64,000 nucleotides of DNA from UTCFX2 sp963788145. GTDB lineage: Bacteria > Chloroflexota > Anaerolineae > Anaerolineales > UBA4823. The first letter of the stretch is position 1, and every line of letters begins with the position of its first letter. This document shows, in pieces, positions 46,996-56,137 of this stretch. Location of the stretch: the NCBI GenBank assembly GCA_963788145.1, contig CAWBFQ010000002.1, positions 310,001 through 374,000 of the forward strand, read 5' to 3'. The notes under the pieces are model-generated. The model was not told the DNA's origin and did not search any database. It worked only from the letters and a program-made list of their open reading frames with translations. The position numbers were made by a program, and so were the translations under genes.

Positions 46996-47856
46996 CTATT
47001 CTGTCCCGATCAAACTCGTCATCACCTGTAATGTGGGAAAATCGCAAGCCGGAGTTCCACCGGATAATCGGAATACAGCCTGGATCGACGCCACTTTTTC
47101 CAGCGTTAAGTCCGAGCGCATATCATGCGTGAGCAACCCCCAAAGAATCTCCGGGGATGAATCCTCGATCAAACCCGAAACGCTTTGGCACAATTCGCTG
47201 GCGATCTGAGCCTGGACTTTCAACGCGGCTTCTGGCGCCTGGTTGGTTTTTGGAAGAGAGGCAACCAACTCGGCCCCACTCCACACCCGGCCATCCAATC
47301 CTACTATTCCAGCGACTTCGATGAAATCAGCCAGTGAAGCCCGATCAACCATCAAGTAATGATCCCACCAGATATTTTTTGAGCGCAAAAAATCCAAAAA
47401 AAATGACGCCGGCTTGCCGTCGGAATCGATCTCGAACAAGCTGGAGTATTTTCCCGCTTCCGCATCGCGATAAGACGGATACAAAGGCAGAAGAACGATT
47501 TGCGGCACCGATGAGGCGCTACCCGCCAGCCAAACCCCTTCCAAGGCGGGTTGTTGAGCAATCAGCGAATCCACAAAAATGATCAAGTAATTTTCTTGGC
47601 GATGGATGTATTCAACAGGTTGAGCCGTAGCCGAGAGAGATTCGTTATCACGCGGAACAAATTTCTGTACATCAGAAGCAGCAAGGTCAGCTGAGTGGGG
47701 ATATTTCACCCGTGATCCAATCACAATGGCTCCACCCAATATGGCGAGAGTCAGAACAGCCCAGGTTAAACGAACTGCGTTGTGGCTTTTCATCATCCTG
47801 ACTAACGTCGTCCAAAAATAAATTTCTAATTTTTGCAGGGCTGATAAATAGGTCAT
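46996..47856 (-). CDS. LytR-CpsA-Psr-like membrane protein (weak match)
   Basis: 286 residues, one N-terminal TM helix (about 30-48) and an outer domain. The middle (DHYLMVDRASLADFIEVAGI) resembles the LCP pattern around the conserved Asp and GG(V/I), but other LCP arginines are not clear. LCP proteins attach glycopolymers to the cell wall, so a divergent or non-enzymatic relative is likely. ATG 47856 follows the previous stop by 9 bases. Confidence 0.5.
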   Translation of the reverse strand: MTYLSALQKLEIYFWTTLVRMMKSHNAVRLTWAVLTLAILGGAIVIGSRVKYPHSADLAASDVQKFVPRDNESLSATAQPVEYIHRQENYLIIFVDSLIAQQPALEGVWLAGSASSVPQIVLLPLYPSYRDAEAGKYSSLFEIDSDGKPASFFLDFLRSKNIWWDHYLMVDRASLADFIEVAGIVGLDGRVWSGAELVASLPKTNQAPEAALKVQAQIASELCQSVSGLIEDSSPEILWGLLTHDMRSDLTLEKVASIQAVFRLSGGTPACDFPTLQVMTSLIGTE

Positions 47857-47865
47857 CCGAATTCC

Positions 47866-48111
47866 TCAACGAGACATACTTATTTTCAGGATTTTTCCCT
47901 GTGCATTGATGATGACTCTTATCATGTAAGACAAATTCCTCTGCGTTGTAGTTACCCCTCGACCATGAAAAATCAACAGGTATTTTGGTGAAGGATTGGA
48001 TGATAAATTCTTCGCAGATCCAAACGGTTGGATCCTCGGTCGCATTCCAACCATATCCGGGAAGCGACGATATACTTCCTTACAAACGTTGTTAATCACC
48101 CTTTCATTCAT
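47866..48111 (-). CDS. Small conserved-looking protein after ftsZ
   Basis: 81 residues (MNERVINNVCKEVYRRFPDM at the start), mixed alpha/beta, no TM segment. Its ATG comes one base after the ftsZ stop codon (TAA C ATG), so it is translationally coupled to ftsZ. I do not recognise a family. The tight coupling suggests a partner of FtsZ. Confidence 0.6.
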   Translation of the reverse strand: MNERVINNVCKEVYRRFPDMVGMRPRIQPFGSAKNLSSNPSPKYLLIFHGRGVTTTQRNLSYMIRVIINAQGKILKISMSR

Positions 48112-48112
48112 G

Positions 48113-49243
48113 TTAGCGCATGCGGTTTCTAAAGAAAGGAGGCAGGTCGCGAGATCGATAACTCTCGGCTGTACTCACCACCCTAGATACCGGTTCAGGC
48201 AGTTTGGGCTGGATTGCTGGCGCAGCGACCTTCAGCCCCATCGCCTCTTCCAATGTTGGCGAACCCAACCCGGTGATCATCAAGATGACCTGAACACGAT
48301 CCCGCATCCGTTCATCGGTGATGACACCAAATACAATCTCCGCGTTAGAGCCTGTTTGCTCCTGCAGGCTGGTCAGACAGGATTGAACCTCGAAAAGGGA
48401 CAGATCGGAACCGCCGGTGAAATTAACAATCACGCCACGAGCATTGGCAAGTGAGACGGTATCCATCAATGGATGATGCAGAGCCTGTTCCAGAGCCTGC
48501 TTTGCCTTATCTTCACCCTGTCCGTGACCAATTGACATCAACGCCCCACCACCGAGCAAGATCAACCGCCGGATGTGAGCAAAGTCCACATTGACCAACC
48601 CCGATTCGGTAACCAATTCAGTGATCCCCTGGACAGATTGGCGCAAAACATCATCAGCCAGTCGAAATGCAGTTTCCATCGGCAGGTTACGCGGAGCCAC
48701 ATAGAGCAGGCGGTCATTCGGGATCGCTACCAGGGTATGGGTATGTTCTCGCAATTTTGCCAGACCATCAGCGGCGTTCTTTTGCCTGCGCCCCATCTCA
48801 AAAGAAAATGGCGTGGTCACTATAGCTATCGTAACCGCGCCCTGCGAACGAGCGATCTCTGCTGCCACTGAAATCGATCCAGTGCCGGTTCCACCACCCA
48901 TCCCGGCGGTCAGGAAAACCATATCTGCCCCAGACAATGCTGCCGCCAGTTCTTTACGGCTTTCTTCGGCTGCATCACGGCCTTTGGTTGGATCGCCACC
49001 GGCTCCCAATCCTCGGGTGGTATTAGAGCCAAGCAGAATTTTTGTCGGCGCCGGGTTCGCTTTTAAGGCTTGGTAGTCTGTGTTCGCAGCAATGAATTCA
49101 ATCCCCTTCAAATTCAACTCCATCATGCGTTCCACAGCGTTCGAACCGCCTCCGCCCAGCCCGATAACTTTTAAGACAGGCCGAGGATAGCCCAAATCAG
49201 CACGGTCTTTTGAGTTTGATGTACTAACCGAATATTCGAACAT
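48113..49243 (-). CDS. ftsZ: Cell-division GTPase FtsZ with altered T7 loop
   Basis: 376 residues with the tubulin/FtsZ signature GGGTGTG at 116-122, GLGGGGSNAVERM at 28-40 and a C-terminal tail ending RDLPPFFRNRMR. The T7 synergy loop reads NVDFAHI. The second Asp of the usual NxDFAD(V/I) is His, from CAC instead of GAC. That Asp helps catalyse GTP hydrolysis in the neighbouring subunit, so polymer dynamics may be slow. No ftsA/ftsQ or mur genes are nearby. It heads a run with TPR, LCP-like and caspase-like genes and may be a second FtsZ. ATG 49243 follows GGAG. Confidence 0.88.
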   Translation of the reverse strand: MFEYSVSTSNSKDRADLGYPRPVLKVIGLGGGGSNAVERMMELNLKGIEFIAANTDYQALKANPAPTKILLGSNTTRGLGAGGDPTKGRDAAEESRKELAAALSGADMVFLTAGMGGGTGTGSISVAAEIARSQGAVTIAIVTTPFSFEMGRRQKNAADGLAKLREHTHTLVAIPNDRLLYVAPRNLPMETAFRLADDVLRQSVQGITELVTESGLVNVDFAHIRRLILLGGGALMSIGHGQGEDKAKQALEQALHHPLMDTVSLANARGVIVNFTGGSDLSLFEVQSCLTSLQEQTGSNAEIVFGVITDERMRDRVQVILMITGLGSPTLEEAMGLKVAAPAIQPKLPEPVSRVVSTAESYRSRDLPPFFRNRMR

Positions 49244-49330
49244 TTAACTTTTCTCCTCACGCCCAATCTCTCAAGCCCAATCATTCTCTTTTTCAATCGG
49301 GTTCCCAAGGTGGATTTTGACCCCACCTGC

Positions 49331-50743
49331 CTATGATGCAACAAGCATGCCACCTTCAAGGATTCTTTCAACAATACAACCATTGGCGCGCAACATATTT
49401 AACGACTCCTGTGATATCGAGCCTTCGCCTCCAATCACCGTCACACGCTTGGCCATACGCGCTTCAGTCAGAGAAAATCCAATTGTGGGATGCGAATCCT
49501 GTAACAGCGGTTGAAGCGCCTCAAGATCCCATTCTGCCACGCCCCACGCATAGAGCGGCAGTAGTATATAATGTGAAATCGTGTGCTCCGTTTTATGAAG
49601 CGGTCTCATTTCAGACGATTGAGCAGGTAAGTCTGGTTTCAAACCAGAAACAGCTGAGCGATTACCAGGTTTGAGTTGATCGGGATCAGCAGGTGGATTA
49701 TCTTCCACATCGAGTATCAGCCGATCCTGAAGCGCCTCCGAACGGTAGAACTCATTCACAACAGGTAGTTTTTCACCATCGCTGCCAAACCAGGCCTGAT
49801 CTTTGAAAACGCTGCGCTGGTCGGATGCCAGCAGCCAGAAACAACAAGCCTGCACTTCTGCTGGGATCGCAGCAGACGCGATTCCTTCGCCAGCATCCTG
49901 CTCCAGCAAATGTCTAATAGCAAGATTCGTACGGGCATGGGCAATCAAGTCTGGGGTGCCGGTCAGTGGATCCAATTGATCGGAGGGAATGCTTCCTGCT
50001 TTCAATAAGAAAAGCGGCAAAGAGCGCCCCAGTTCCAACCGGGAAATGGCCAGGTACCAGTCGAAAATCCGAAAACCAATCTGATTTTCACTATCATCTG
50101 CGGTTAGATAAGGACGAGTGTTTGACCAGCAATCTGGTCCGCCTCTACCCCAGTCTAATGGTTTTGAACCAGTCCAGGCATAGGCGCCTAGAGCCAGATG
50201 ATCCAACAAACGAGAGCAAGTGCGCCGTTGTAATGCCTGAAATGCGGTTTGCAAGAATGAGAGATCCCAATAATCACCACCTGGCTCCAGCGGAGGAAAG
50301 ATCGGTTCCAATCCTTCTTCAATTGCGATTTCAGCAACTGCAACGAAGATATCCAGAAAGCGCTCGACCAGATCAGGTTGAGTCCAATCAGATGGATCCC
50401 AGCTCGAGCGGCAGTTCGGGCGATCGAACAAACTGATCCACTGCACCCCCCAGCGAGCGTAGCTGCGAAAAAGTAACCTCAACTCCCCATGATGAATGGG
50501 GTTGCGAGTGGGGAGTTGGAAATGCAAAATGGGTTTAACACCACCGGACAGCAGCCCTGTAATAAAGTATTCCGGGATGGCGCGCTCAGACGGGGTCTGA
50601 AGAGTGATCCATCCCGTCCCCAGCCGATTAATTTCCGGAAGCCAGGTTTCTAGATCTCGAACCCGATAATGCAAAGTATCCGGAAAATAGTAAAAACCCA
50701 GGCGTTGATTGGATATTTTTGGCGGCGTCGATCCCACAGGCAC
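49331..50743 (-). CDS. TIM-barrel glycosidase-like protein with CWB2-like tail
   Basis: 470 residues. The first 300 or so look like a glycoside-hydrolase-type barrel (GFYYFPDTLHYRVRD, QWISLFDRPNCRSSWDP). The C-terminal stretch (KRVTVIGGEGSISQESLNML, then RANGCIVERI) matches the pattern of cell-wall-binding repeat 2. No signal peptide is visible, so the place of action is unclear. It lies 87 bases upstream of ftsZ on the same strand. Catalytic residues cannot be fixed by eye. Confidence 0.5.
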   Translation of the reverse strand: MPVGSTPPKISNQRLGFYYFPDTLHYRVRDLETWLPEINRLGTGWITLQTPSERAIPEYFITGLLSGGVKPILHFQLPTRNPIHHGELRLLFRSYARWGVQWISLFDRPNCRSSWDPSDWTQPDLVERFLDIFVAVAEIAIEEGLEPIFPPLEPGGDYWDLSFLQTAFQALQRRTCSRLLDHLALGAYAWTGSKPLDWGRGGPDCWSNTRPYLTADDSENQIGFRIFDWYLAISRLELGRSLPLFLLKAGSIPSDQLDPLTGTPDLIAHARTNLAIRHLLEQDAGEGIASAAIPAEVQACCFWLLASDQRSVFKDQAWFGSDGEKLPVVNEFYRSEALQDRLILDVEDNPPADPDQLKPGNRSAVSGLKPDLPAQSSEMRPLHKTEHTISHYILLPLYAWGVAEWDLEALQPLLQDSHPTIGFSLTEARMAKRVTVIGGEGSISQESLNMLRANGCIVERILEGGMLVAS

Positions 50744-50866
50744 CTCTCATGCTTACATCATGGATAGCCTATTCAGGTGCAAGTTTTATGCCCATGCAAT
50801 GCTGGATACCGCCCGACATATCATCATAATTTCAGCAGCACGCAACCATTTGATTATGCAACCCTT

Positions 50867-52234
50867 TTTCTGTAAAATCGGTCTGGTGACCTTCTGGTGT
50901 TTGTAAAGAACCTGGTTGTGGAAAAGTGGACAAATCTCCGATTTGCCCCACTTTTCCACAACCACTACGATTACGACGACGGCGAACGATTCTCGTCTGG
51001 AAAGGTGAGGTAAATCCGATCCACTTGCCATTCATCATGAAATTCCATCAAGATAGCACTAATAAGGCGTAGGCAGGAAGCTTCGTTGGGGAAGATCCCG
51101 ACCACCCGAGTTCGCCGGCGGATCTCACGGTTGAGCCGCTCTAAACCGTTGGTGGTGCGTAGCTTGCGCTGGTGGGTGACTGGAAAGGAAAACACCGTTA
51201 GACCTTCGGGGATGTTGCGCTCGATCCAGTCGGCCAACTTGGAAGCCGTTTTGGCGTACTTCTGGACGATTTGGGCCAGATAAGCTTCAGCGGCGCTCCG
51301 ATTGGGCGCATTAAAGATCATGCGCAGATCGGCAGCCACCTCAGCCTTCATACTCTGCCTAGGCACATAAGCGCTGGCATTCTGCTGGAGGTGAAACTGA
51401 CAGCGCTGCCATGGCGTCCCGCCAAAAACTGCGATCCGGGCAGCTTTCAGACCAGCGTGATCATCACTAATCACGAACTGCACACCCTGAAGTCCACGTT
51501 TGACCAGGTTTTGCAGAAAAGCACGCCAATGAACTTCTTGCTCGCCGAGCGAAACGGAGACGCCCAGGATCTGCCGCCTGCCATCTGCAGTCACGCCGAC
51601 AGCCATGAGAACAGCTGCATCCCGGATCTGGCCTTCCTGACGCACTTTTTCGTAGCGAGCATCTAGAAACAGGTAGCGAATTTCACCCAGAGATCGGTTG
51701 CGCCAGGCTTTCAGGGTTTCATCCAGCGAAGCAGTGGCTCGACTGACTTGGGAAGAAGAGACGGATGCGCCGCACAACTGCTCGACAATCGTCGTGACTT
51801 TGCGAGTGCTTACGCCTTGAACATACATCTCGGCCAGTGTGAGGGTCAAGGCTCGCTCGCTGCGCAACCCTTTCTCGAGTGCACTGGGATAGAAACCACC
51901 ATCTCGCACCTGCGGTACGTCAAAGGTGATTTCTCCCAGCCGGGTTTTGACCGTCTTCGGTTTGAAGCCATTGGCATAGCCTTGCCGTTCGGCCGTTCGT
52001 TGGTAAGGTGCTGCACCCAAATATTGCTGGCGCTGGATTTCCATCGCTTCGTTGACCACAATCCGGATCAACTCCGGAATGAATTCGAAGCCTTGGAGGG
52101 CAATCTGCTCCAGCAGCTCGGGCGGTAAGGTAAAATCTCCTTGGTAGGTCATGGTGTCTCTCCTTTGTTGAAGTGTCGCAACTTCGAAGGATACACCAGA
52201 CCTACCATTTTGGCTCGATTAGATTTTACAGAAA
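50867..52234 (-). mobile_element. IS256-family insertion sequence
   Basis: A 13-bp perfect inverted repeat bounds it: TTTCTGTAAAATC (50867-50879) and GATTTTACAGAAA (52222-52234), enclosing a mutator-type transposase. About 1.37 kb is normal for IS256 elements. I could not find a convincing 8-9-bp target duplication, so the exact ends may be off by a few bases. It sits between the ftsZ region and the thioredoxin gene. Confidence 0.8.
50971..52152 (-). CDS. IS256-family (mutator) transposase
   Basis: 393 residues, the normal length. Motifs include YQRTAERQGYANGFKPKTVK, the first catalytic Asp in LFLDARYEKVR, the second in ISDDHAGLK, the QRCQFHLQQN stretch and the C-terminal Glu in TTNGLERLNREIRRRTRVVG. 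These form the DDE RNase-H-like site. The ORF is intact, so the element may be active. Confidence 0.92.
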   Translation of the reverse strand: MTYQGDFTLPPELLEQIALQGFEFIPELIRIVVNEAMEIQRQQYLGAAPYQRTAERQGYANGFKPKTVKTRLGEITFDVPQVRDGGFYPSALEKGLRSERALTLTLAEMYVQGVSTRKVTTIVEQLCGASVSSSQVSRATASLDETLKAWRNRSLGEIRYLFLDARYEKVRQEGQIRDAAVLMAVGVTADGRRQILGVSVSLGEQEVHWRAFLQNLVKRGLQGVQFVISDDHAGLKAARIAVFGGTPWQRCQFHLQQNASAYVPRQSMKAEVAADLRMIFNAPNRSAAEAYLAQIVQKYAKTASKLADWIERNIPEGLTVFSFPVTHQRKLRTTNGLERLNREIRRRTRVVGIFPNEASCLRLISAILMEFHDEWQVDRIYLTFPDENRSPSS

Positions 52235-52330
52235 GAACTATACACTAACAACCATTTATGCAAAGCTATCGTAAATAATATGAGAATCTAATATAATATG
52301 AGTACAATTGCACCAACAAAAGAGACCTAT

Positions 52331-52365
52331 CTGTCAAAATTTTATTGAGAAACGTGAGTTGACAG
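52331..52365. promoter_or_regulatory. CTGTCAA/TTGACAG inverted repeat before the thioredoxin gene
   Basis: Perfect 7-bp inverted repeat (52331-52337 and 52359-52365), 30 bases upstream of the start. A TATAAT (52292-52297) lies further upstream without a clear -35 box. It could be an operator or a leader hairpin. Confidence 0.35.
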
Positions 52366-52395
52366 ATGGCTGATTGTTGAGAGTGGAGAAATATC

Positions 52396-53232
52396 ATGAT
52401 GGCATCTGATTTCATCGTTAATGTAACCGAAGTGGATTTTGAAGTTGAGGTCCTGGCGTATTCTCAGCAGGCTCCGGTTGTGGTTGATTTTTGGGCTGAA
52501 TGGTGCGCTCCCTGTAAAATGTTGGGGCCGCTATTAGAACGCCTTGCTCAGGAAGGCCAGGGTAGTTTCCGCCTGGCAAAAGTCAACGTGGACGAAAACC
52601 CTAATCTTGCACTACGTTATGGGGTCCACAGCATCCCAGCGGTTAAAGCCTTTCGGGATGGGAAAATCGTTTCCGAATTCGCGGGCATCCAACCAGAACC
52701 CCGTTTGCGAGAATTCCTACGTTCAATCGCGCCCAGCAAAAACGATCTGGCATTAGAAAAAGGGCAAAGCCTCTTAGTCATGCAACAAGCTCAAAAAGCG
52801 GAAAAAACCTTCCGAGAAGTCCTGGCAGAATCCCCCCAAAACCCCACTGCTTTACTTGGGTTAGCAAAAAGCCTGCTCTATCAAGGCAAATTCGAGGAGA
52901 GTTATTCCATCCTGGAACACTTTCCTACCAGCCGGGAATATAACTCATCTCAAACTCTACTGCCGCTTGCTAAAAGTCTGCACGATCTCCAGCAAAACCG
53001 TTTACCAAATGACGGAGAACCTCTTGATCCAGCATTTCACCGGGCGATCCGACTGATCGAACGGGGAAACATAGAAGCCGCTATGGATGGTTTGCTGGAT
53101 ATTCTACGAGAAGATAAGCGCTATCGAGATGGAAAAGCTCGCGCGATCATGGTCGCATTGCTTGAGTTGCTCGGCGACGCAAATCCGATCACTCGCCTAT
53201 ACCGGGCAGAACTTGCATCAGTCCTTTTCTAG
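52396..53232 (+). CDS. Thioredoxin-TPR co-chaperone (CnoX/YbbN-like)
   Basis: 278 residues. A thioredoxin domain with WCAPC (about 36-40) and the cis-Pro region (SIPAVKAF) occupies the first 110 residues, followed by TPR-like helices to the end. CnoX proteins protect clients during oxidative stress and pass them to chaperones. The intact CxxC suggests redox activity as well. The start has GGAG at 9 bases. The next gene begins one base after its stop, so the two are coupled. Confidence 0.85.
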   Translation: MMASDFIVNVTEVDFEVEVLAYSQQAPVVVDFWAEWCAPCKMLGPLLERLAQEGQGSFRLAKVNVDENPNLALRYGVHSIPAVKAFRDGKIVSEFAGIQPEPRLREFLRSIAPSKNDLALEKGQSLLVMQQAQKAEKTFREVLAESPQNPTALLGLAKSLLYQGKFEESYSILEHFPTSREYNSSQTLLPLAKSLHDLQQNRLPNDGEPLDPAFHRAIRLIERGNIEAAMDGLLDILREDKRYRDGKARAIMVALLELLGDANPITRLYRAELASVLF

Positions 53233-53233
53233 C

Positions 53234-53902
53234 ATGACCCCATGCCTATCCCTGACAGTTCACATCGTTATATTCACATTGCGTGAAAAGCGATTAAATG
53301 CGCTGCTCATCCAACGCGGCGAGCCCCCATTTAAGGAAATGTGGGCCCTGCCAGGAGGATTCGTCAATGCCGCCGAAGGTTTGGAAGAGGCAGCGCTGCG
53401 CGAATTGCAGGAAGAGACCGGCCTGAACCAGGCTTATCTGGAACAACTTTATACTTACGGCGAACCGAAACGCGACCCAAGGGGACGGATCATCACCGTA
53501 GCTTATTATGCCTTGATCCCGGCTGACGCTCCGATCCGCAGCGAAGGCGGAAGCGATGCACGCCAAACCGATTGGTTTTCAATTGAATCCCTGCCCGCGC
53601 TGGCATTCGACCACCTGGAAATTATCGAATATGCCCTCCGCCGACTGAGATACAAACTGGAATACTCTGCGGTCGGTTTTGAGTTGCTGCCAGAAGAATT
53701 TAGCCTCAGCGAACTACAGCAGATTTACGAGATGATTCTGGGCGAAACGCTGGATAAACGCAATTTCCGCCGACGAATACTTGAAGCCGGGGTAATTGAA
53801 GCAACGGACCGCTTGCGCTCCGGCGATGGTCGCCCAGCTCGTCTATACCGATACCGGGCAGACGCGGTGGCAGAAGTAAAAGCGAGACGGTTATTCCCAT
53901 GA
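53234..53902 (+). CDS. Nudix hydrolase with C-terminal winged helix (NrtR-like)
   Basis: 222 residues from ATG 53234. The Nudix box is complete (GGFVNAAEGLEEAALRELQE, then ETGL: G-x5-E-x7-RE-U-x-EE-x-G). The C-terminal part (KRNFRRRILEAGVIEATDRL, then RYR) matches the winged-helix region of NrtR-type regulators of NAD metabolism. With an intact Nudix box it may also hydrolyse ADP-ribose-like substrates. Longer frames start inside the thioredoxin gene and are not credible. A strong terminator follows. Confidence 0.8.
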   Translation: MTPCLSLTVHIVIFTLREKRLNALLIQRGEPPFKEMWALPGGFVNAAEGLEEAALRELQEETGLNQAYLEQLYTYGEPKRDPRGRIITVAYYALIPADAPIRSEGGSDARQTDWFSIESLPALAFDHLEIIEYALRRLRYKLEYSAVGFELLPEEFSLSELQQIYEMILGETLDKRNFRRRILEAGVIEATDRLRSGDGRPARLYRYRADAVAEVKARRLFP

Positions 53903-53911
53903 CATAGTTTT

Positions 53912-53949
53912 ACAAAAAAAACACCTCAGAACGAGAGGTGTTTTTTTGT
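53912..53949. terminator. Bidirectional intrinsic terminator
   Basis: CACCTC (922-927 of 53 kb) pairs with GAGGTG (53935-53940) with A-run before and T-run after. It ends the Nudix gene on the plus strand and the structured RNA candidate on the minus strand. Confidence 0.85.
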
Positions 53950-53969
53950 AAAAAACCAGATTAGCGAAA

Positions 53970-54137
53970 CCCCACCATGCCGTGTGCTGCTGAGTTTTGA
54001 ACCTGCCTTCGCAGGTTGGGCCTCGCCTCAAGGACTCCGCCTTGGCCTAAGCCTATCGCGTTACCCTTTGAAGATTGAAGCCCTATAAGAATTTGTTGGC
54101 TCAAAACCGTGGTGCTGCATCACGGGCACAGCAGGGC
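53970..54137 (-). ncRNA. ssrS: Structured RNA, candidate 6S RNA
   Basis: The 53950-54224 gap has no ORF but strong long-range pairing. The two ends (53971-54004 and 54097-54136) form a long closing stem including GGTTTTGAGCC with GGTTCAAAACT. Inside is a partly open middle and GC-rich hairpins, e.g. the one with AACCTGCGAAGGCAGGTT. On the minus strand TATAAAAT (54142-54149) lies just before the 5' end and a terminator follows the 3' end. The size (about 170), rod shape and central bubble fit 6S RNA, which binds RNA polymerase. Family call tentative. Confidence 0.5.
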
Positions 54138-54224
54138 AACTATTTTATACCATAAAAGGATATCCATGAGTAGGTGATTCTCGGATGAATCAACTCGATA
54201 GCACTCCAATGGTTGTATACCCGA

Positions 54225-56000
54225 TCAAGCCTGAGGCAATTTGACCTGGATATGCAGCTCATTAAGCTGTTTTGGCTCAACTGGAGAAGGGGCATCTGCC
54301 ATCACATCTCTAGCAGCCTGGTTTTTTGGGAATGCAATCACCTCACGAATATTCGGTTCATCGGCCAGGATCATGCAAATTCGATCAATCCCTGGGGCAA
54401 TACCACCGTGTGGCGGCGTTCCAAATTCAAAGGCTTCCAACATATGCCCAAATCGTTCACGAGCCACATCCGGTTCCAACCCGATGAGAGCAAACACTTT
54501 TTCTTGAAGTTGCCGATCATGGATTCGGATTGAACCGCCCCCAACTTCATAATTATTCAAAACCAGATCATACTGCTGGCCACGCGCTTTACCAGGGTCT
54601 TCATCCAGGAAATGGATATCTTCCATCATCGGTGAGGTAAACAAATGATGGCTTGGATCCCAACGTTTTTCATCCTCACTCCAGTTGACGAATGGGAAAT
54701 CGATGACCCAACAGAACGCCAACACATTCGGGTCCATTAATTGCAGCCGATCTGCGAGCAAAACCCGCAAGCGTGCCAGGGATTCAAAAACCACTGCCGG
54801 TTGATCCGCCACAAACAGGAGTAGATCGCCCGGGCCGGCTTCCATACGCTCCATCAATTTCTGAATCAGATCCGGGGATAGGAACTTTGTGAAGGTGGAA
54901 CGTAATTCCCCTTTCTCTGGGATGGCGATATAAGCCAGACCCTTTGCGCCAAAATTCTTAACATAATCGGTCAGCTCATCTATTTGCTTGCGGGTATATT
55001 CGGAGCAGCCCTTGGCATTAATGCCACGCACATCCCCACCCTGGGCAATCACAGTCTCGAATACTTTAAACCCGCTCCCGTCAACCAGATCTTTTAGGTT
55101 TTTAAGCTCCAAACCATAACGAAGATCGGGGTTGTCTTTACCAAAACGTTCCATCGCTTCTCGATAGGTCAGGCGCGGCCAGGGACTGGCAAGCATATGC
55201 TTATGAGGCACGATCTCGGTCACCAATTTGGAGAAGAGGTCTTCCGCCAGGCGCATGATGTCCTCGCGCTCCACGAATGACATCTCCAAATCCAGTTGCG
55301 TAAATTCCGGTTGCCGATCGCCTCGCTGGTCTTCATCTCGAAAACAACGTGCAATTTGGAAATAACGCTCCACTCCGGCGACCATCAATAACTGCTTCAA
55401 TTGCTGAGGTGATTGCGGTAGCGCATAAAATTCACCCGGGTGGACGCGAGAGGGCACCAGGTAGTCACGCGCGCCTTCCGGAGTGGTCTTGAATAGAATC
55501 GGCGTTTCCACCTCAATGAAATTTTTTGAGGTCAGATAGTCGCGAATGAATTTCACCACCCGATGACGCAATATCAGGTTATGGCTCATCCGTTCACGCC
55601 GCAAATCCAAATAGCGATAACGTAAGCGGGAATTCTCATCAATTTCTTCGTCTTTGTTGATTGAAAATGGAGGCGTTTTGGCTGGGTTTAGAATATGGAC
55701 ATCTTGCACTTCCACCTCGATTTCACCGGTAGCCAGATTTGGATTTTCAGAGCCTGCTGGTCGATTACGAACCACTCCAGTGACCTGGATCACCCACTCA
55801 TTGCGGACTTCTTCGATTTTTTCATATGCGGATGGCGACCGGACCGGATCAGCAACTACCTGGCAGAGCCCGAATCGATCCCGCATATCGACGAATGTCA
55901 CTCCGCCATGATCTCTCCTGCGATGCACCCATCCAGCCAATTGGACTTGTCGGCCTACATCCTGGCTGCGCAACTCACCACAAGTATGTGTTTTATACAT
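54225..56000 (-). CDS. aspS: Aspartyl-tRNA synthetase
   Basis: 591 residues, the usual length of the bacterial type. It has an N-terminal OB fold (VQLAGWVHRRRDHGGVTFVD), class II motif 2 (FRDEDQRGDRQPEFTQLDLE), the bacterial GAD insertion and motif 3 (GGIAPGIDRICMIL). It charges tRNA-Asp. ATG 56000 follows AGGAGGC at 4 bases. A hairpin with a T-run directly before this ribosome site suggests control by attenuation. The ORF is clean. Confidence 0.95.
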   Translation of the reverse strand: MYKTHTCGELRSQDVGRQVQLAGWVHRRRDHGGVTFVDMRDRFGLCQVVADPVRSPSAYEKIEEVRNEWVIQVTGVVRNRPAGSENPNLATGEIEVEVQDVHILNPAKTPPFSINKDEEIDENSRLRYRYLDLRRERMSHNLILRHRVVKFIRDYLTSKNFIEVETPILFKTTPEGARDYLVPSRVHPGEFYALPQSPQQLKQLLMVAGVERYFQIARCFRDEDQRGDRQPEFTQLDLEMSFVEREDIMRLAEDLFSKLVTEIVPHKHMLASPWPRLTYREAMERFGKDNPDLRYGLELKNLKDLVDGSGFKVFETVIAQGGDVRGINAKGCSEYTRKQIDELTDYVKNFGAKGLAYIAIPEKGELRSTFTKFLSPDLIQKLMERMEAGPGDLLLFVADQPAVVFESLARLRVLLADRLQLMDPNVLAFCWVIDFPFVNWSEDEKRWDPSHHLFTSPMMEDIHFLDEDPGKARGQQYDLVLNNYEVGGGSIRIHDRQLQEKVFALIGLEPDVARERFGHMLEAFEFGTPPHGGIAPGIDRICMILADEPNIREVIAFPKNQAARDVMADAPSPVEPKQLNELHIQVKLPQA

Positions 56001-56018
56001 TCATGCCTCCTATAATTT

Positions 56019-56050
56019 AAAAAAACGCCCTACGCAGATTGCGCGGGGCG
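56019..56050 (-). terminator. Terminator-like hairpin in the aspS leader
   Basis: On the minus strand CGCCCCGCGCA folds back on TGCGTAGGGCG and is followed by TTTTTTT, then AGGAGG and the aspS ATG. A terminator this close to the ribosome site is a typical attenuator. I see no T-box sequence (GGTGGNACCGCG), so the signal is unknown. Confidence 0.65.
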
Positions 56051-56137
56051 AAAAAATAGCAACCATCTCAATCAAACAATAGATTTTTGATTCATCAGTT
56101 GATTTCAGCCCACAATAAGAAATCTGGTTGGGATACG

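Noticed and set aside
50860..52242. Target-site duplication of the IS256 element
   Set aside because: The bases outside the 13-bp inverted repeats do not match each other over 8-9 positions at any boundary I tried.
53087..53233. Longer start of the Nudix gene
   Set aside because: The upstream frame overlaps the thioredoxin-TPR gene and encodes no Nudix-like sequence. ATG 53234 gives the normal length.
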